Below, in pieces: positions 45,371-54,360 of a stretch of DNA of 64,000 bases; position 1 is the stretch's first letter; every line of letters begins with the position of its first letter. Made by a program: the position numbers and the translations under genes. Source of the stretch: an uncultured Fidelibacterota bacterium (GTDB lineage Bacteria; Fidelibacterota; UBA8477; JABMPR01); assembly GCA_937888365.1 (NCBI GenBank), contig CALBFA010000074.1, positions 45,173-109,172 of the forward strand, read 5' to 3'. The notes beneath the pieces were generated by a model. That model saw only the letters and a program-made list of their open reading frames with translations. It ran no database searches and was not told the DNA's origin.

Positions 45371-45954
45371 AATTGAAATTCCAATCCAAATTGCATAAAA
45401 AGTCCTTTATAGTCATTTCGATAATCGATAATACTATCAAATTTTACTTGATCATAACCCAATCGAATTCTATAAACTCGGACTGCAGAACTTTTTATAT
45501 TGGCTTGGATACCGCCTCGGCTATAAAATGATTGAACCGTTTCAACGGCTTTCCATCGCTCAATAAACCCTATATGCTCTTGCGTATTCAGGCTCCATAC
45601 AGGCCCGCCGCCCAAAAAGAAGCCGAGATTGAAACTTTCATGCATTGAATTCGCCCAAGGGAAAATCGCAATGTCGCTGACGCATTTTGCAAAGCTTAAA
45701 TTTTGTGTATTCAAAAGTACATATTGGTCTGTATAATAATTATAGGAATATATTCCTGTTCCATCCTGAACAAGTGTCCAAGATCCTTCTAAATCAAAAA
45801 TTAATTTGGGCGATAGTTTAGATTGTAAAAAAACACTGACACCACCTCCATAATTTTCTAATTCGCCTGAAACACCCCAATTATAATAAGTATTATTCGC
45901 AATAATCGATGAAGAAACCATCATTAAAATAAATATTTTTCTAAATGTCAACAC
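45367..45954 (-). CDS. Small predicted outer-membrane beta-barrel protein
   Basis: 195 residues, from an apparent GTG at 45954 (a TTG next to it is possible; no ribosome site). A signal peptide (FRKIFILMMVSSSIIAN) is followed by alternating polar/hydrophobic strands (YYNWGVSGELENYGGGVSVF, KLIFDLEGSWTLV, NLGFFLGGGPVWSL, VRVYRIRLGYDQ). The last residue is Phe (FGLEFQF), the classical barrel signal for assembly. An eight-stranded barrel would fit the size. Function not recognised. Its neighbours (RsbW-like ATPase, RsmE) give no clear clue. Confidence 0.7.
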   Translation of the reverse strand: MLTFRKIFILMMVSSSIIANNTYYNWGVSGELENYGGGVSVFLQSKLSPKLIFDLEGSWTLVQDGTGIYSYNYYTDQYVLLNTQNLSFAKCVSDIAIFPWANSMHESFNLGFFLGGGPVWSLNTQEHIGFIERWKAVETVQSFYSRGGIQANIKSSAVRVYRIRLGYDQVKFDSIIDYRNDYKGLFMQFGLEFQF

Positions 45955-45959
45955 CGTAC

Positions 45960-46391
45960 TTATTTGCGAAACTTGGTTATCGTGAGTTCATGGTAATTGT
46001 CAGAACTATAAAAGTTAACTTTATCCATTAAGTTTTTAATAATATGCAAACCGCGACCATTTTGCTTCATAATATTTTCGGGTAAAGTCGGATCTGATAA
46101 TAATTCGGGATTAAACCCGATGCCTTTGTCACGAATAGAGATGTTGATGAGTTTTTCAGTGATTTCGATATTCAAACAAACTTCTAGCTCACAATTGCAT
46201 TTATTCCCGTGGTTTATAGCATTTGTCACACCTTCTTGAATGGCGAGCATGATATCATCGACTTCTTCAGCTTGAATCCCAGGTAACATCAATGATTTCT
46301 CCATGAAGGATCTAACTTTTTCGAGTTCTTCCACTTTCGAAGAGACTTTTAAGCTAAAGAGATAAGGATATTCATTTTGGACATTTTCCAT
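45960..46391 (-). CDS. RsbW-like ATP-binding protein (anti-sigma factor-type kinase)
   Basis: 143 residues. A single GHKL ATPase domain: N box EGVTNAINHGN, G1 DKGIGFNPE, G2 GRGLHIIKN. This is the HATPase_c_2 type of Bacillus RsbW/SpoIIAB, which phosphorylate an anti-sigma antagonist and bind a sigma factor. No STAS-domain antagonist or sigma gene lies in the window, so the partner is unknown. It is the first gene of the minus-strand group, followed after five bases by the barrel protein. The divergent rnhA gene is 210 bases away. Confidence 0.9.
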   Translation of the reverse strand: MENVQNEYPYLFSLKVSSKVEELEKVRSFMEKSLMLPGIQAEEVDDIMLAIQEGVTNAINHGNKCNCELEVCLNIEITEKLINISIRDKGIGFNPELLSDPTLPENIMKQNGRGLHIIKNLMDKVNFYSSDNYHELTITKFRK

Positions 46392-46601
46392 CGTTTATAT
46401 TAATCCGAGACCCTAAATCTAACAAGCCTTTAGAGAGGGCTAACAAATTCAGAATTCACCTTCAATTTATTGACCCTAATGTCAGGGAAAGAAATATCCC
46501 ACTCTAATTTTTTTAAAACAAAGTAAAATATCCTTGAGTTTTGACGTATTTTGCATAGTGTCAGCTATGTTTCAATTAATGAACACATTTAAGGAAATAT
46601 T

Positions 46602-47048
46602 TTGAAAATAATAATTTACACAGACGGTGCATGTTCAGGGAATCAACACAAAACGAATAAGGGCGGCTGGGGTGCCTTGCTTATGCAAGGTGATTATCAT
46701 AAGGAAATATTTGGCGGCGAAATCAATACGACGAATCAACGCATGGAAATTATGGCCTGCATTCAAGCCATGAACACATTGAAAAATGATAATTTTCCAA
46801 TCGAAATATATTCAGATAGTGCTTATGTGGTGAATTGCATTAATCAAAAATGGTATGCGAACTGGGAACGTAATGGCTGGAAAAATGCCAAAAAGCAAGC
46901 CGTTGAAAATAAAGATTTGTGGGAAGCGTTGCTCCAGCAAACACGAAAATACAATGTCACTTTTTATAAAGTAAAGGGGCATTCAGGCGATGTCTATAAT
47001 GAGAAAGCCGACGCACTAGCGCAAAGAGGCATTGACTCGTTAAAATAA
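46602..47048 (+). CDS. rnhA: Ribonuclease HI
   Basis: 148 residues from a TTG at 46602, with AAGGAAAT five bases upstream; the next Met is far downstream and would cut the first catalytic Asp. Cleaves the RNA strand of RNA:DNA hybrids. Catalytic residues are in place: IIYTDGACSGN (Asp), the Glu of TTNQRMEIMA, IYSDSAYVV (Asp) and the late KVKGHSGDVYNEKADALA (His, Asp). The bidirectional terminator at 47072-47100 follows. The upstream gap (46392-46601) has no clear promoter; a TTGACG at 46537 is followed by TATGTT after 19 bases. Confidence 0.95.
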   Translation: MKIIIYTDGACSGNQHKTNKGGWGALLMQGDYHKEIFGGEINTTNQRMEIMACIQAMNTLKNDNFPIEIYSDSAYVVNCINQKWYANWERNGWKNAKKQAVENKDLWEALLQQTRKYNVTFYKVKGHSGDVYNEKADALAQRGIDSLK

Positions 47049-47071
47049 TAATTTCAAATTACTTGTTAAAC

Positions 47072-47100
47072 AAAAGAGCCTCCAAATCGGAGGCTCTTTT
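47072..47100. terminator. Bidirectional terminator between rnhA and the TldE gene
   Basis: Stem AAAAGAGCCTCC / GGAGGCTCTTTT, five-base loop; T-rich on both sides in either reading direction (TTTTGTTTT, or CTTTTGTTT). It ends rnhA (+) and the TldD/TldE operon (-). Confidence 0.9.
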
Positions 47101-47120
47101 GTTTTATTTTAGCTATATTT

Positions 47121-48443
47121 CTAATTCCCGCTAAACGAGATTTTGTCAAAAAGTAAAGCAGGTGACCTGAAAGAGCTGTGTATCCATGGATCATTTCCAA
47201 CTTCAATAAGATTCATCAATAAATCTTTCAAATTTCCAGAAATATTCATTTCACCGACAGCCTTTGTGCGTTTGCCGTTTTCGATAAGCCATCCAGCAAC
47301 ACCAAGAGAATAATCTCCCGTCGTCCCGTTGGCATTTCCACCTAAGAATTCAGTAACAAGTATTCCTTTGTCCAAATCCTTTTCAATTGCAGAACCATCG
47401 CGTTTACCAAGACCAAATTCCAGATTGGATGTCCCACCTGTCGTTGGTTCCATATCAAGTTTACGCCCGTAATAGTCATCAATGTAATAATTATTGAGGA
47501 CGCCATTTGTTATGACAGGCATGGGCTTTGTCGCGAAACCATCATCGTCATAAATTTTTGAACCCAAACCTCGCACAATATGCGGATTGTCCATAATTGA
47601 CAGAAGCTCGGATGCAATATTTTCACCTTTTAAACCGTCCAAAAAACTCGTTTTTTGTTGTATTGCTGATCCACGTAAAGCGCCTAAAATCCGCCATAGT
47701 ATTCCACCAGCGCTACGATTTTCAAATAGCATCGGATAAAGACCTGTTTCAACTTTTTCCCGACCAATTGAATCTTGTGCACGAACTAGTGCTTCGGCGG
47801 TAGTCGTTGGTACATCGACTAAATCATTCAAATGTCGAGCGCGATAATAACCCCATCCTTCTGCTTTTTTATCATTCTCATCGGCGAGACTTATCGAAGC
47901 GCCATGGACGACTGAACTCCCCTCACGTTCCCCTTCAAAACCATTGGATTTTAAAATTCTACTATAGTATTGACTATCTGAGAATGATGATGAAATTGAT
48001 ATTGTTCGCTTATCTTTGCCTTTCAATTCGTCAACAAGGGCTTTGGCATTTGCGATGCGGGTTTCGGGTGTAAGTTTCTCAAGTGATGCATCATACAAAT
48101 CAAGCTCTTTTTGCGTCTGTCCTTTATACCGATCTGGGTTTGGAAGTTTTCGAAATTTATCTTCTTCCAAATATTTGGTCATATCCACGGCATTTTCGAT
48201 GAATTTACTCAATGCTTCTTTTTTGATATCGTTGGTAGAATGGCTCGAATATCGACCGTTTGCATAAATTTCAATCCATAAACTTTGTGATGTCGATTCC
48301 GTCAGTTTTTCGATGGCGTCATCACGATATTCTACGGAGACATCACGGCTTTGGCTAAATCCAATACTGGTTTCGTCAGCGCCTTTTGCTTTGGCAATTT
48401 TCTCAGCTAAATACAAGGTTTGCTTTTCACTATTTTTAATCAT
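47121..48443 (-). CDS. PmbA/TldE-family protein (TldE-like subunit)
   Basis: 440 residues without a signal peptide. Family regions: VSVEYRDDAIEKLTES near the start, MLFENRSAGGILWRILGAL in the centre, TKPMPVITNGVLNNYYIDDYY, GGTSNLEF and a C-terminal GVAGWLIENGKR, GEMNISGNL. TldE forms a heterodimer with TldD; TldE itself lacks the HExxxH motif, and none is seen here. The complex degrades unfolded peptides, as in the maturation of microcin B17 and other RiPPs. It begins two bases after the TldD gene, so it is certainly in the same operon. Confidence 0.9.
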   Translation of the reverse strand: MIKNSEKQTLYLAEKIAKAKGADETSIGFSQSRDVSVEYRDDAIEKLTESTSQSLWIEIYANGRYSSHSTNDIKKEALSKFIENAVDMTKYLEEDKFRKLPNPDRYKGQTQKELDLYDASLEKLTPETRIANAKALVDELKGKDKRTISISSSFSDSQYYSRILKSNGFEGEREGSSVVHGASISLADENDKKAEGWGYYRARHLNDLVDVPTTTAEALVRAQDSIGREKVETGLYPMLFENRSAGGILWRILGALRGSAIQQKTSFLDGLKGENIASELLSIMDNPHIVRGLGSKIYDDDGFATKPMPVITNGVLNNYYIDDYYGRKLDMEPTTGGTSNLEFGLGKRDGSAIEKDLDKGILVTEFLGGNANGTTGDYSLGVAGWLIENGKRTKAVGEMNISGNLKDLLMNLIEVGNDPWIHSSFRSPALLFDKISFSGN

Positions 48444-48445
48444 GA

Positions 48446-49972
48446 TTATGCTTTGCCTCCCACAGTGATTGCTGAAACTAGAACACTTGGCATCCCTTGT
48501 GATACAGGAACTCCCTGACCATTCTTACCGCAAGTCCATCCGCCTTCTGCGAGTTTCATATCATTTGCCACCATCGTAATTTTCTTTAATACTTCAGGGC
48601 CATTTCCTATAATATTGACGTCTTTAATCGGAGCTGTTATTTTTCCATTTTCAATGAGAGCACCACTCTTTACATAAAATGTAAAATCACCAGGACCAAT
48701 ATTAACTTGCCCGTTCGTGAATTGATCCGCTAGAATACCGAACTTAACGGTTGAAATCATTTCTTCAAATTCATGAGGTCCGCTCTTCATATAGGTATTT
48801 CGCATCCGTGGCATCGGATTGTGTTTAAAGGATTCACGGCGACCGTTCCCTGTTGGTTTTACACCATAATGCTTCGCCGAAATTCTATCATGGAGATAGC
48901 TTTTCATGATGCCATTCTCGACGAGAATCGTTTCTTCGCTTGGGTTACCTTCATCATCGACATTAATGGAGCCGCGAACATTTTCATTGGTTCCATTGTC
49001 AACAATCGTGACGAAACTTTCGGCAATTTTCTGATTAATTTTTTCGGAATAAACACTAAGTCCCAATCGGTTAAAGTCCGCTTCCATTCCATGACCAATG
49101 GCTTCATGAAGTAAAATTCCCGCAGAACCCGCCGCCAAAACAACAGGTAATTCCCCAGCAGGCGCATCTTGTGCTTTAAATAATTTTACGGTACGCGCTA
49201 CTGCTTCTTTTGGGAGGCGCGTGATTCGACTTGGATTTAAGAAACGAATATCGTCTCGAGCCGAGAAATCAAAATAATTAGTTTCTCTGTCGCCGTCTTG
49301 CTCAGCCGTGCATCCTACAGAAATCCGTAGCATAGGTTGATAATCTGTTGCAATAGTGCCATCTGATGTCGCTATCATGATATAATTTTCGCTATCGGCG
49401 AAATTGACTGTCGCTTTGATGACGCGAGAATCTTCTTTAAAGACCGCATCATTGATGCCCATAAGAATGTCAACTTTTTGTTTTACGGCAACATCTTCCC
49501 AACTAACGTCTGTTTTGTAATAGGATGGGAAAGAAGGAAAATTGAATTCAACAGGAGGAAGTTTTTTGCCTGAAGAAGCAATGCCACCCGCTGTTTTAGC
49601 TGCTTTTTTCATGGCATCGAGGGAGACATCTTCCGTAAAGGAATATCCAGTTTGCTCACTTTTTAAAACACGTATGCCGACACCCAGGCGAATATTGGTA
49701 CTGGCAGAACTAACGATATTGTCTTGCAGGCGAATGGAATTTGATAATTCGTGTTGAAAGAATAAGTCGCAATAGTCACCACCAAAACTCAAGGCTTCAG
49801 CCATCACTTTACGAATTGTGTCTTGATCGACACCAAATCTTTGAAAATATAAATTATAGGCATTTTCGCCGCTGCTCTTCGCCAGTGCATTTTGTAAAAA
49901 GCCCGGTAAAGTTGCAATCGCGAGCCCTGTTCCTGAGAGTTTTACAAATTCTCTTCGACTCATTGGTTTCAT
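48446..49972 (-). CDS. TldD-family metalloprotease with Tat signal
   Basis: 508 residues from ATG 49972, with AAGGAAT just upstream; a longer frame to 50008 adds a basic tail before the signal. The N-terminus has a twin-arginine motif SRREFVKLSGTG followed by a hydrophobic run (LAIATLPGFLQNALAK), so export folded through Tat is predicted. The metal motif is HEAIGHGMEADF (HExxxH plus a later Cys region), as in TldD. Substrates are unfolded peptides; a RiPP precursor has not been found in the window. A TATATTTGCCC box lies upstream at 50053-50043. Its partner TldE carries no signal, which is discussed as a finding. Confidence 0.9.
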   Translation of the reverse strand: MKPMSRREFVKLSGTGLAIATLPGFLQNALAKSSGENAYNLYFQRFGVDQDTIRKVMAEALSFGGDYCDLFFQHELSNSIRLQDNIVSSASTNIRLGVGIRVLKSEQTGYSFTEDVSLDAMKKAAKTAGGIASSGKKLPPVEFNFPSFPSYYKTDVSWEDVAVKQKVDILMGINDAVFKEDSRVIKATVNFADSENYIMIATSDGTIATDYQPMLRISVGCTAEQDGDRETNYFDFSARDDIRFLNPSRITRLPKEAVARTVKLFKAQDAPAGELPVVLAAGSAGILLHEAIGHGMEADFNRLGLSVYSEKINQKIAESFVTIVDNGTNENVRGSINVDDEGNPSEETILVENGIMKSYLHDRISAKHYGVKPTGNGRRESFKHNPMPRMRNTYMKSGPHEFEEMISTVKFGILADQFTNGQVNIGPGDFTFYVKSGALIENGKITAPIKDVNIIGNGPEVLKKITMVANDMKLAEGGWTCGKNGQGVPVSQGMPSVLVSAITVGGKA

Positions 49973-50042
49973 ATTCCTTTCCTTTCTAACAAAAAATTTT
50001 AGCCCCATTTCGAGGGTGTAAAACTAAAGCCTGTTTATTAAA

Positions 50043-50053
50043 GGGCAAATATA
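50043..50053 (-). promoter_or_regulatory. TATATTTGCCC box upstream of the TldD gene
   Basis: Read on the minus strand it matches the Bacteroidetes -7 element TAnnTTTG exactly, about 70 bases before the ATG; no TTG is seen 19-21 bases upstream. Confidence 0.35.
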
Positions 50054-50135
50054 TAAATGATATATATGCGAATTGTAATCTAGGACCTTCTGTAACTGCC
50101 TAGATGAAACAATTTAAATTAAGTGAATTTGATTT

Positions 50136-51170
50136 TTATTTTGAAAGACTATAAATCTGCACGCCGGAACGTGTTGCACAATAAAGTTTATCATTAACAA
50201 TCTTAGCACTATAGATATAACCCAAATCAACTTTTTGGTCAATCCAAGGATTCGATTCGTCCGTTACATTGACAATAATGAGACCATTTTCGCCGCAAGA
50301 CATAAATGCAAAATCATTCCAAAACGAAATTTGCTTCACCCATCCTGGCGTATCAAGTTCTGATAAGAGACTGAAATTTGAGCCATTCCAATTAAAGATG
50401 CTAAGACCCGCCCAATTGTCGGCGACAAAAACCGAGTTCCCTTTCGTGGCAACGGAAAGCGCTTCACCGCTTGTATTGATCGAATCCAGACTTTCTGCAT
50501 GATCAGGATACAATTTCAAAGCACGAATGCCTAATTCTTCCTGTGCGAGGAATAATGTACTATCCGAAATCGTTAAACCAGACATGTGACCCGAAAACCA
50601 TTTTCCGCCAAAGGGTTCCCAATAGTCCACATTAAAAACATTATCATGCGTCATGCTAAGTGAGTAATGCTTGAAACCGTCATCATAATCACCATCTGCT
50701 ACAAATACTGAGACAACACCCGCATCAGCTTTTATGTAAAGCTCTTGTGTATTGCCATCGGAGAATATTTTTTGATCAAAGGTTGAGACCCACTCTGCAT
50801 TGTAATAACCCGTATCAATATTGGTCAAATTTGAATCAAGAAGTCGATAGTGAATAGCTTTCGATTCGACAGCAAACAATAAGCGTGTTGAGGGTTCGAA
50901 ATAAATTTTTTCCAGATTATATGAGCTAAATATCGTCTCCCAGTCTTTCGAATACCCACGACTAGAATAGCTCCATATTTGAGCTCCAGCTTGACTTGCT
51001 GCCACGAATACTTTGTCATTATAGATAGCAATATCACGTGCAAAACCTATGGTCTCGAGAGTTGTTTCGTGTTGAAGTAGTACTTCAGTCACATGTACTT
51101 CAGGCGGTTTTGGGCACCCAGTCACTAGGAATAGAGTCCCTATTAGAGCAGATATTTTTGTGATATTCAT
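50136..51170 (-). CDS. Lipoprotein with LVIVD-like repeats
   Basis: 344 residues from ATG 51170 (MNITKISALIGTLFLVTGC, lipobox LVTGC); a start at 51188 is possible. The mature part has short repeated strands of the form h-h-D-x-x-x-h-F-V-A (ARDIAIYNDKVFVAAS, NSVFVADNWAGLSIF, DFAFMSCGENGLIIVNV), as in LVIVD beta-propellers. Such proteins are extracytoplasmic with unknown function. It is the closest gene downstream of the poly-gamma-glutamate-like cluster on the same strand, 80 bases beyond the barrel gene, so it may belong to it. No catalytic motif was found. Confidence 0.78.
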   Translation of the reverse strand: MNITKISALIGTLFLVTGCPKPPEVHVTEVLLQHETTLETIGFARDIAIYNDKVFVAASQAGAQIWSYSSRGYSKDWETIFSSYNLEKIYFEPSTRLLFAVESKAIHYRLLDSNLTNIDTGYYNAEWVSTFDQKIFSDGNTQELYIKADAGVVSVFVADGDYDDGFKHYSLSMTHDNVFNVDYWEPFGGKWFSGHMSGLTISDSTLFLAQEELGIRALKLYPDHAESLDSINTSGEALSVATKGNSVFVADNWAGLSIFNWNGSNFSLLSELDTPGWVKQISFWNDFAFMSCGENGLIIVNVTDESNPWIDQKVDLGYIYSAKIVNDKLYCATRSGVQIYSLSK

Positions 51171-51250
51171 AATGGTTGGCTTATGCATAATTAACTCATT
51201 TCACTCAATATATTTTCAATTTTCATCTTATTCATTTCGGTTTGGATATC

Positions 51251-52312
51251 CTAATACACATTCCAAACAAAATCATAACTCAGTCGCAAACCCAACCACC
51301 ATCGCTCAAACGATTTAAAATCTTCTATGTTTACGTTGATGGCTTCAACGTTGCGATAACGGCTTCCGCCATAGATTTTTGCTTTTATGGACGAATCCCA
51401 AGCAAAATTTACATCCCATTCCAAGCGATATTCTTGATGACTGCGCCCCGCGTGTATTTCGTCATTTTCGTCACCGCTAAAATACTGTCGTGTATCGAGG
51501 CCTAATTTTCCACTCACTGATTCCAATCCACCTAAGTCCAATCTAAGTGATGCCTTGATACGCCCATTTACATTATCATAACTTCGATCGACAATATCAA
51601 TTTCGTTGAGATTGAATGCTTTCCCATATTGAAGACTTGCCGAAATCGGCAGCGTTTTAAATTTTGACCAATCCCAATCTAGATTCATCGAATAAATACC
51701 AATATCGTATTGTGAAAATGCAGCATTATAGACAACATTTTGACGCTCCAATTCATAGCTAAAACGATGTTTCTTAAAAGGTCGATGTGCGTATCCAATT
51801 GTATAAGTCTGTTCCATAAACAGACATTTTTCCCGACTTGCAATGCCTGTCGTTGCATTTTTTGATAAATAATTTCTGAGATAAAACTCCGGCAAATTTC
51901 GAAACGATAATAGAATAGATTGATAATTTCCAATGTTCTGTTCAAAATTAAAACTCATACTGCGGAAATCTTTAATCGAGAATTCCGTAAAATGATGCAC
52001 GAAAATTGATGCTCTAACTTTGGATTTATAGCCTCTCCAAAGTCGAGGCTCATAACGAATTTTTGCGAGCCCGACAAGCTCAGGACTTGAGACAGTCGTT
52101 ACACCGCCTAGATATTCGGGTGCCGTGGCGGTATATTCAACTTCACCCACAGACGCATTAAATGCATTGCTTTGCCATGCCGTTTGAATCCCAATTTCAT
52201 AGAATACGGGAGAGCGAAGTTTTTTTATCCATGACTGAGCCGAAGCAAATCCAACGAAACAGAATGAAAGAATTACGAAAATGAACAAGCGTCTAATTTG
52301 GTTAAAGTTCAT
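51251..52312 (-). CDS. Predicted outer-membrane beta-barrel protein, unrecognised family
   Basis: 353 residues from ATG 52312; an alternative ATG at 52342 overlaps the upstream gene. Signal peptide (RRLFIFVILSFCFVGFASAQ). The mature part is dominated by alternating strands (VFYEIGIQTAWQSNAFNAS, YKSKVRASIFVHHF, AKIYGGSRYRNVEAI) and closes with WLGLRLSYDFVWNVY. The terminal Tyr and aromatic girdle fit a barrel of about 14-16 strands. I recognise no family. It ends the operon-like run pgsB-pgsC-pgsW-52323 gene, 10 bases after the last, so it could be the outer-membrane exit of the polymer; this is inference. Confidence 0.6.
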   Translation of the reverse strand: MNFNQIRRLFIFVILSFCFVGFASAQSWIKKLRSPVFYEIGIQTAWQSNAFNASVGEVEYTATAPEYLGGVTTVSSPELVGLAKIRYEPRLWRGYKSKVRASIFVHHFTEFSIKDFRSMSFNFEQNIGNYQSILLSFRNLPEFYLRNYLSKNATTGIASREKCLFMEQTYTIGYAHRPFKKHRFSYELERQNVVYNAAFSQYDIGIYSMNLDWDWSKFKTLPISASLQYGKAFNLNEIDIVDRSYDNVNGRIKASLRLDLGGLESVSGKLGLDTRQYFSGDENDEIHAGRSHQEYRLEWDVNFAWDSSIKAKIYGGSRYRNVEAINVNIEDFKSFERWWLGLRLSYDFVWNVY

Positions 52313-52322
52313 ATTAGAGGAC

Positions 52323-53186
52323 TTATTTTTTATCTTTCTCATCCAATTTATTCATACGCAAAAAGATGCGTCTATCTTTATCCAAAAGTTTAATTTTTAA
52401 TCGATGTTCACCTTCTGAAAGTTTAACCGTGCAAGAGCGCCATTTCCCTGGCATGAGCGTATCTTCACCAACAATACGCGAACCTTCGCTCATAACAGTA
52501 CTAAAGTAATACGTCCCTGCCAAATGACCATTATCGTAGATCTGGATCCGATAGTTTTGCGCACCTGTCATCCAATATTCAAAACCCAGTCGCGTAACGA
52601 GCTCAAATGTCGCTGGCCCCGAAAGTTCAACTTCCATTGGCGAGTCATTGAATAAAGGATAATAACTCAAACTTTTTTTGCCAATCTGAATTTTAACATT
52701 TTCTGATTTTTGAAAGGGTCTCAAGCTTTTTCGCTTAAGATTCTTTGATGAATTGTCTTGGAGAACTCTAATAACTATTGGACCTTTAACCGCTTTAAAT
52801 ATTATTGAATGGACGCCTTTTTCAATGCGAATGACATCTACAGCGGATTTTGTAAAATAATGGTTGGGGTGTTCAGAAGCGGTGACGCCCTTTGAAATTT
52901 TTTGTCTATGTTTAATGGTTGTTGCATCAAGGCTATCAATTGTAATTTCATACTCGAAAGGCTGGCTTTTTTTAGATTTTTTAGCTAATGCCTTACGACT
53001 AATAACACGAATAATGGCAGGACCGTTTATAGTATATGTCAGTTCATCTTTATGAAGATTTTGATAGACTCGCCGCTTACCCGATATGGTTAAAATCTCT
53101 CGAGATATTTTTGAGTCGGTGGGTTTTATGAGCTCAGCTTGAGCCAAACTCAGCAGTAATAAAAAGAGTATGAATCGTTTAATCAT
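52323..53186 (-). CDS. Exported protein with two similar beta-rich domains, unrecognised
   Basis: 287 residues from ATG 53186, which starts the signal peptide MIKRFILFLLLLSLAQAE; a longer frame reaches 53261. Two halves look alike: domain 1 has YTINGPAIIRVISRK and KGVHSIIFKAVKGPIVIRVL, domain 2 has VELSGPATFELVTRLG and EGEHRLKIKLLDKDRRIFLRM. Each combines a G-P-A/T strand with an E/K-G-x-H turn and a final R-hydrophobic strand. Internal duplication of a carbohydrate- or polymer-binding-like sandwich is suggested, but no family is recognised. No catalytic motif is seen. It overlaps the end of pgsW-like gene (reading from 53239) closely, so it belongs to that operon. Confidence 0.6.
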   Translation of the reverse strand: MIKRFILFLLLLSLAQAELIKPTDSKISREILTISGKRRVYQNLHKDELTYTINGPAIIRVISRKALAKKSKKSQPFEYEITIDSLDATTIKHRQKISKGVTASEHPNHYFTKSAVDVIRIEKGVHSIIFKAVKGPIVIRVLQDNSSKNLKRKSLRPFQKSENVKIQIGKKSLSYYPLFNDSPMEVELSGPATFELVTRLGFEYWMTGAQNYRIQIYDNGHLAGTYYFSTVMSEGSRIVGEDTLMPGKWRSCTVKLSEGEHRLKIKLLDKDRRIFLRMNKLDEKDKK

Positions 53187-53238
53187 CGAATTTCCATTAT
53201 TATTTGGTTTAACATTGAAATGCCTATTTGAGTTCATT

Positions 53239-54360
53239 TCAAGCATAATTTTCAGGTTCATATTGTTGTAAGTGATGTTTAATTTTTCGCTTAGAACGCA
53301 CCCCTATTGCAATAATCATCCCCAATAGTGTAACGAGTGCAATAGATGTTGCTAAAAGACTGTAATGCCTGCTCGAGAAGAAAACACCTTCGCCAATAGG
53401 CGGTGTAGGAACCGCAGCAAAAGGATACTGATAGGCTTGGAATAAGGTTTTAATATTGAGAATATGAATCACCGGAACACCTTGTTTGCCGAATTGAACC
53501 ATCGTTCCATTACTGGGGAATTTATCAAAATTAACGCGCGTTGTTAAACCAGGTGGAATCAAATGACTTGCGGCTGCATTCCCCAGTGAAGCTGCCCCGC
53601 CACCGACATTTATATAAGCACCATAGCGAGGAATGCTTTGGGCGGATTTATAATAGTCCATTCTGTTTTCAATCGCTTCACCTAAAGAACGGGACTTTAT
53701 CAATGCGCGCTGATTTCGTTCTGTTGCTTCAACAATTTGTTGTCGTCCAAAGGGGCTTAATCGTCGTCCAATATCAGAGCCACCGCCGATGCTTACAAGT
53801 TCGGAAACATGGGAAATAATACCTTCTTGATAGAGGAACGATTCCATATCCAACCATGTAAAATTTTCATAATTAGCGCCCCATTTCGAGGCTCCGACAG
53901 ACGAAATCAACAACGGAAATAATTCCATTTCTTCGATTGCGCAGAGCAAAGCGATATTGGCTCCAGGCATTGACCCTGTCATTGAGACGGCAACCGTATC
54001 GCCTTTTTTCACATTCGCTTCCAAAAGCATGTCAACAAGCATCCCCGCTACATTGGGATCTAATACCGAAATTTTCGCATCTAAATCGCCTTCATCCGTT
54101 GTGATATAACTATTTTGCTGACCAATAAGACCTGTCTCGTTGGGATCATTGACGTCATCTATAAAGATTGCCTTAGCCATGCGCTCATATTTTAGCGCAA
54201 TCAACGCTTTTTCCATTCTATTTGCGGCTTTGATTTTCACATCATAGCTTACAGATTTTTCTTGAATCCGAATATTTGAAACCGTGTATAACACAATTAA
54301 TGAAAAAATGGCCATGCCGACTAAAACCTCTGTCCGTTGAATAGCGGGTCTAAACATCAA
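53239..54360 (-). CDS. pgsW: Poly-gamma-glutamate system protein (PgsW-like)
   Basis: 373 residues. A membrane anchor near residues 13-28 (VLVGMAIFSLIVLYTVS) and another at the end (ATSIALVTLLGMIIAIGV), with the body on the periplasmic side. Landmarks are VAVSMTGSMPGANIALLCAIEEME, LISSVGASKWGANYENFTWLD and YINVGGGAASLGN, matching what I recall of the poly-gamma-glutamate system protein family (TIGR04332). The family is linked to polymer production by gene context, not biochemistry. Overlaps the pgsC gene by 11 bases. It takes the place where Bacillus has PgsA (CapA). Confidence 0.8.
   Translation of the reverse strand: MMFRPAIQRTEVLVGMAIFSLIVLYTVSNIRIQEKSVSYDVKIKAANRMEKALIALKYERMAKAIFIDDVNDPNETGLIGQQNSYITTDEGDLDAKISVLDPNVAGMLVDMLLEANVKKGDTVAVSMTGSMPGANIALLCAIEEMELFPLLISSVGASKWGANYENFTWLDMESFLYQEGIISHVSELVSIGGGSDIGRRLSPFGRQQIVEATERNQRALIKSRSLGEAIENRMDYYKSAQSIPRYGAYINVGGGAASLGNAAASHLIPPGLTTRVNFDKFPSNGTMVQFGKQGVPVIHILNIKTLFQAYQYPFAAVPTPPIGEGVFFSSRHYSLLATSIALVTLLGMIIAIGVRSKRKIKHHLQQYEPENYA

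Noticed and set aside
46392..46601. tRNA or small RNA between the RsbW-like gene and rnhA
   Set aside because: No cloverleaf or stable structure could be traced.
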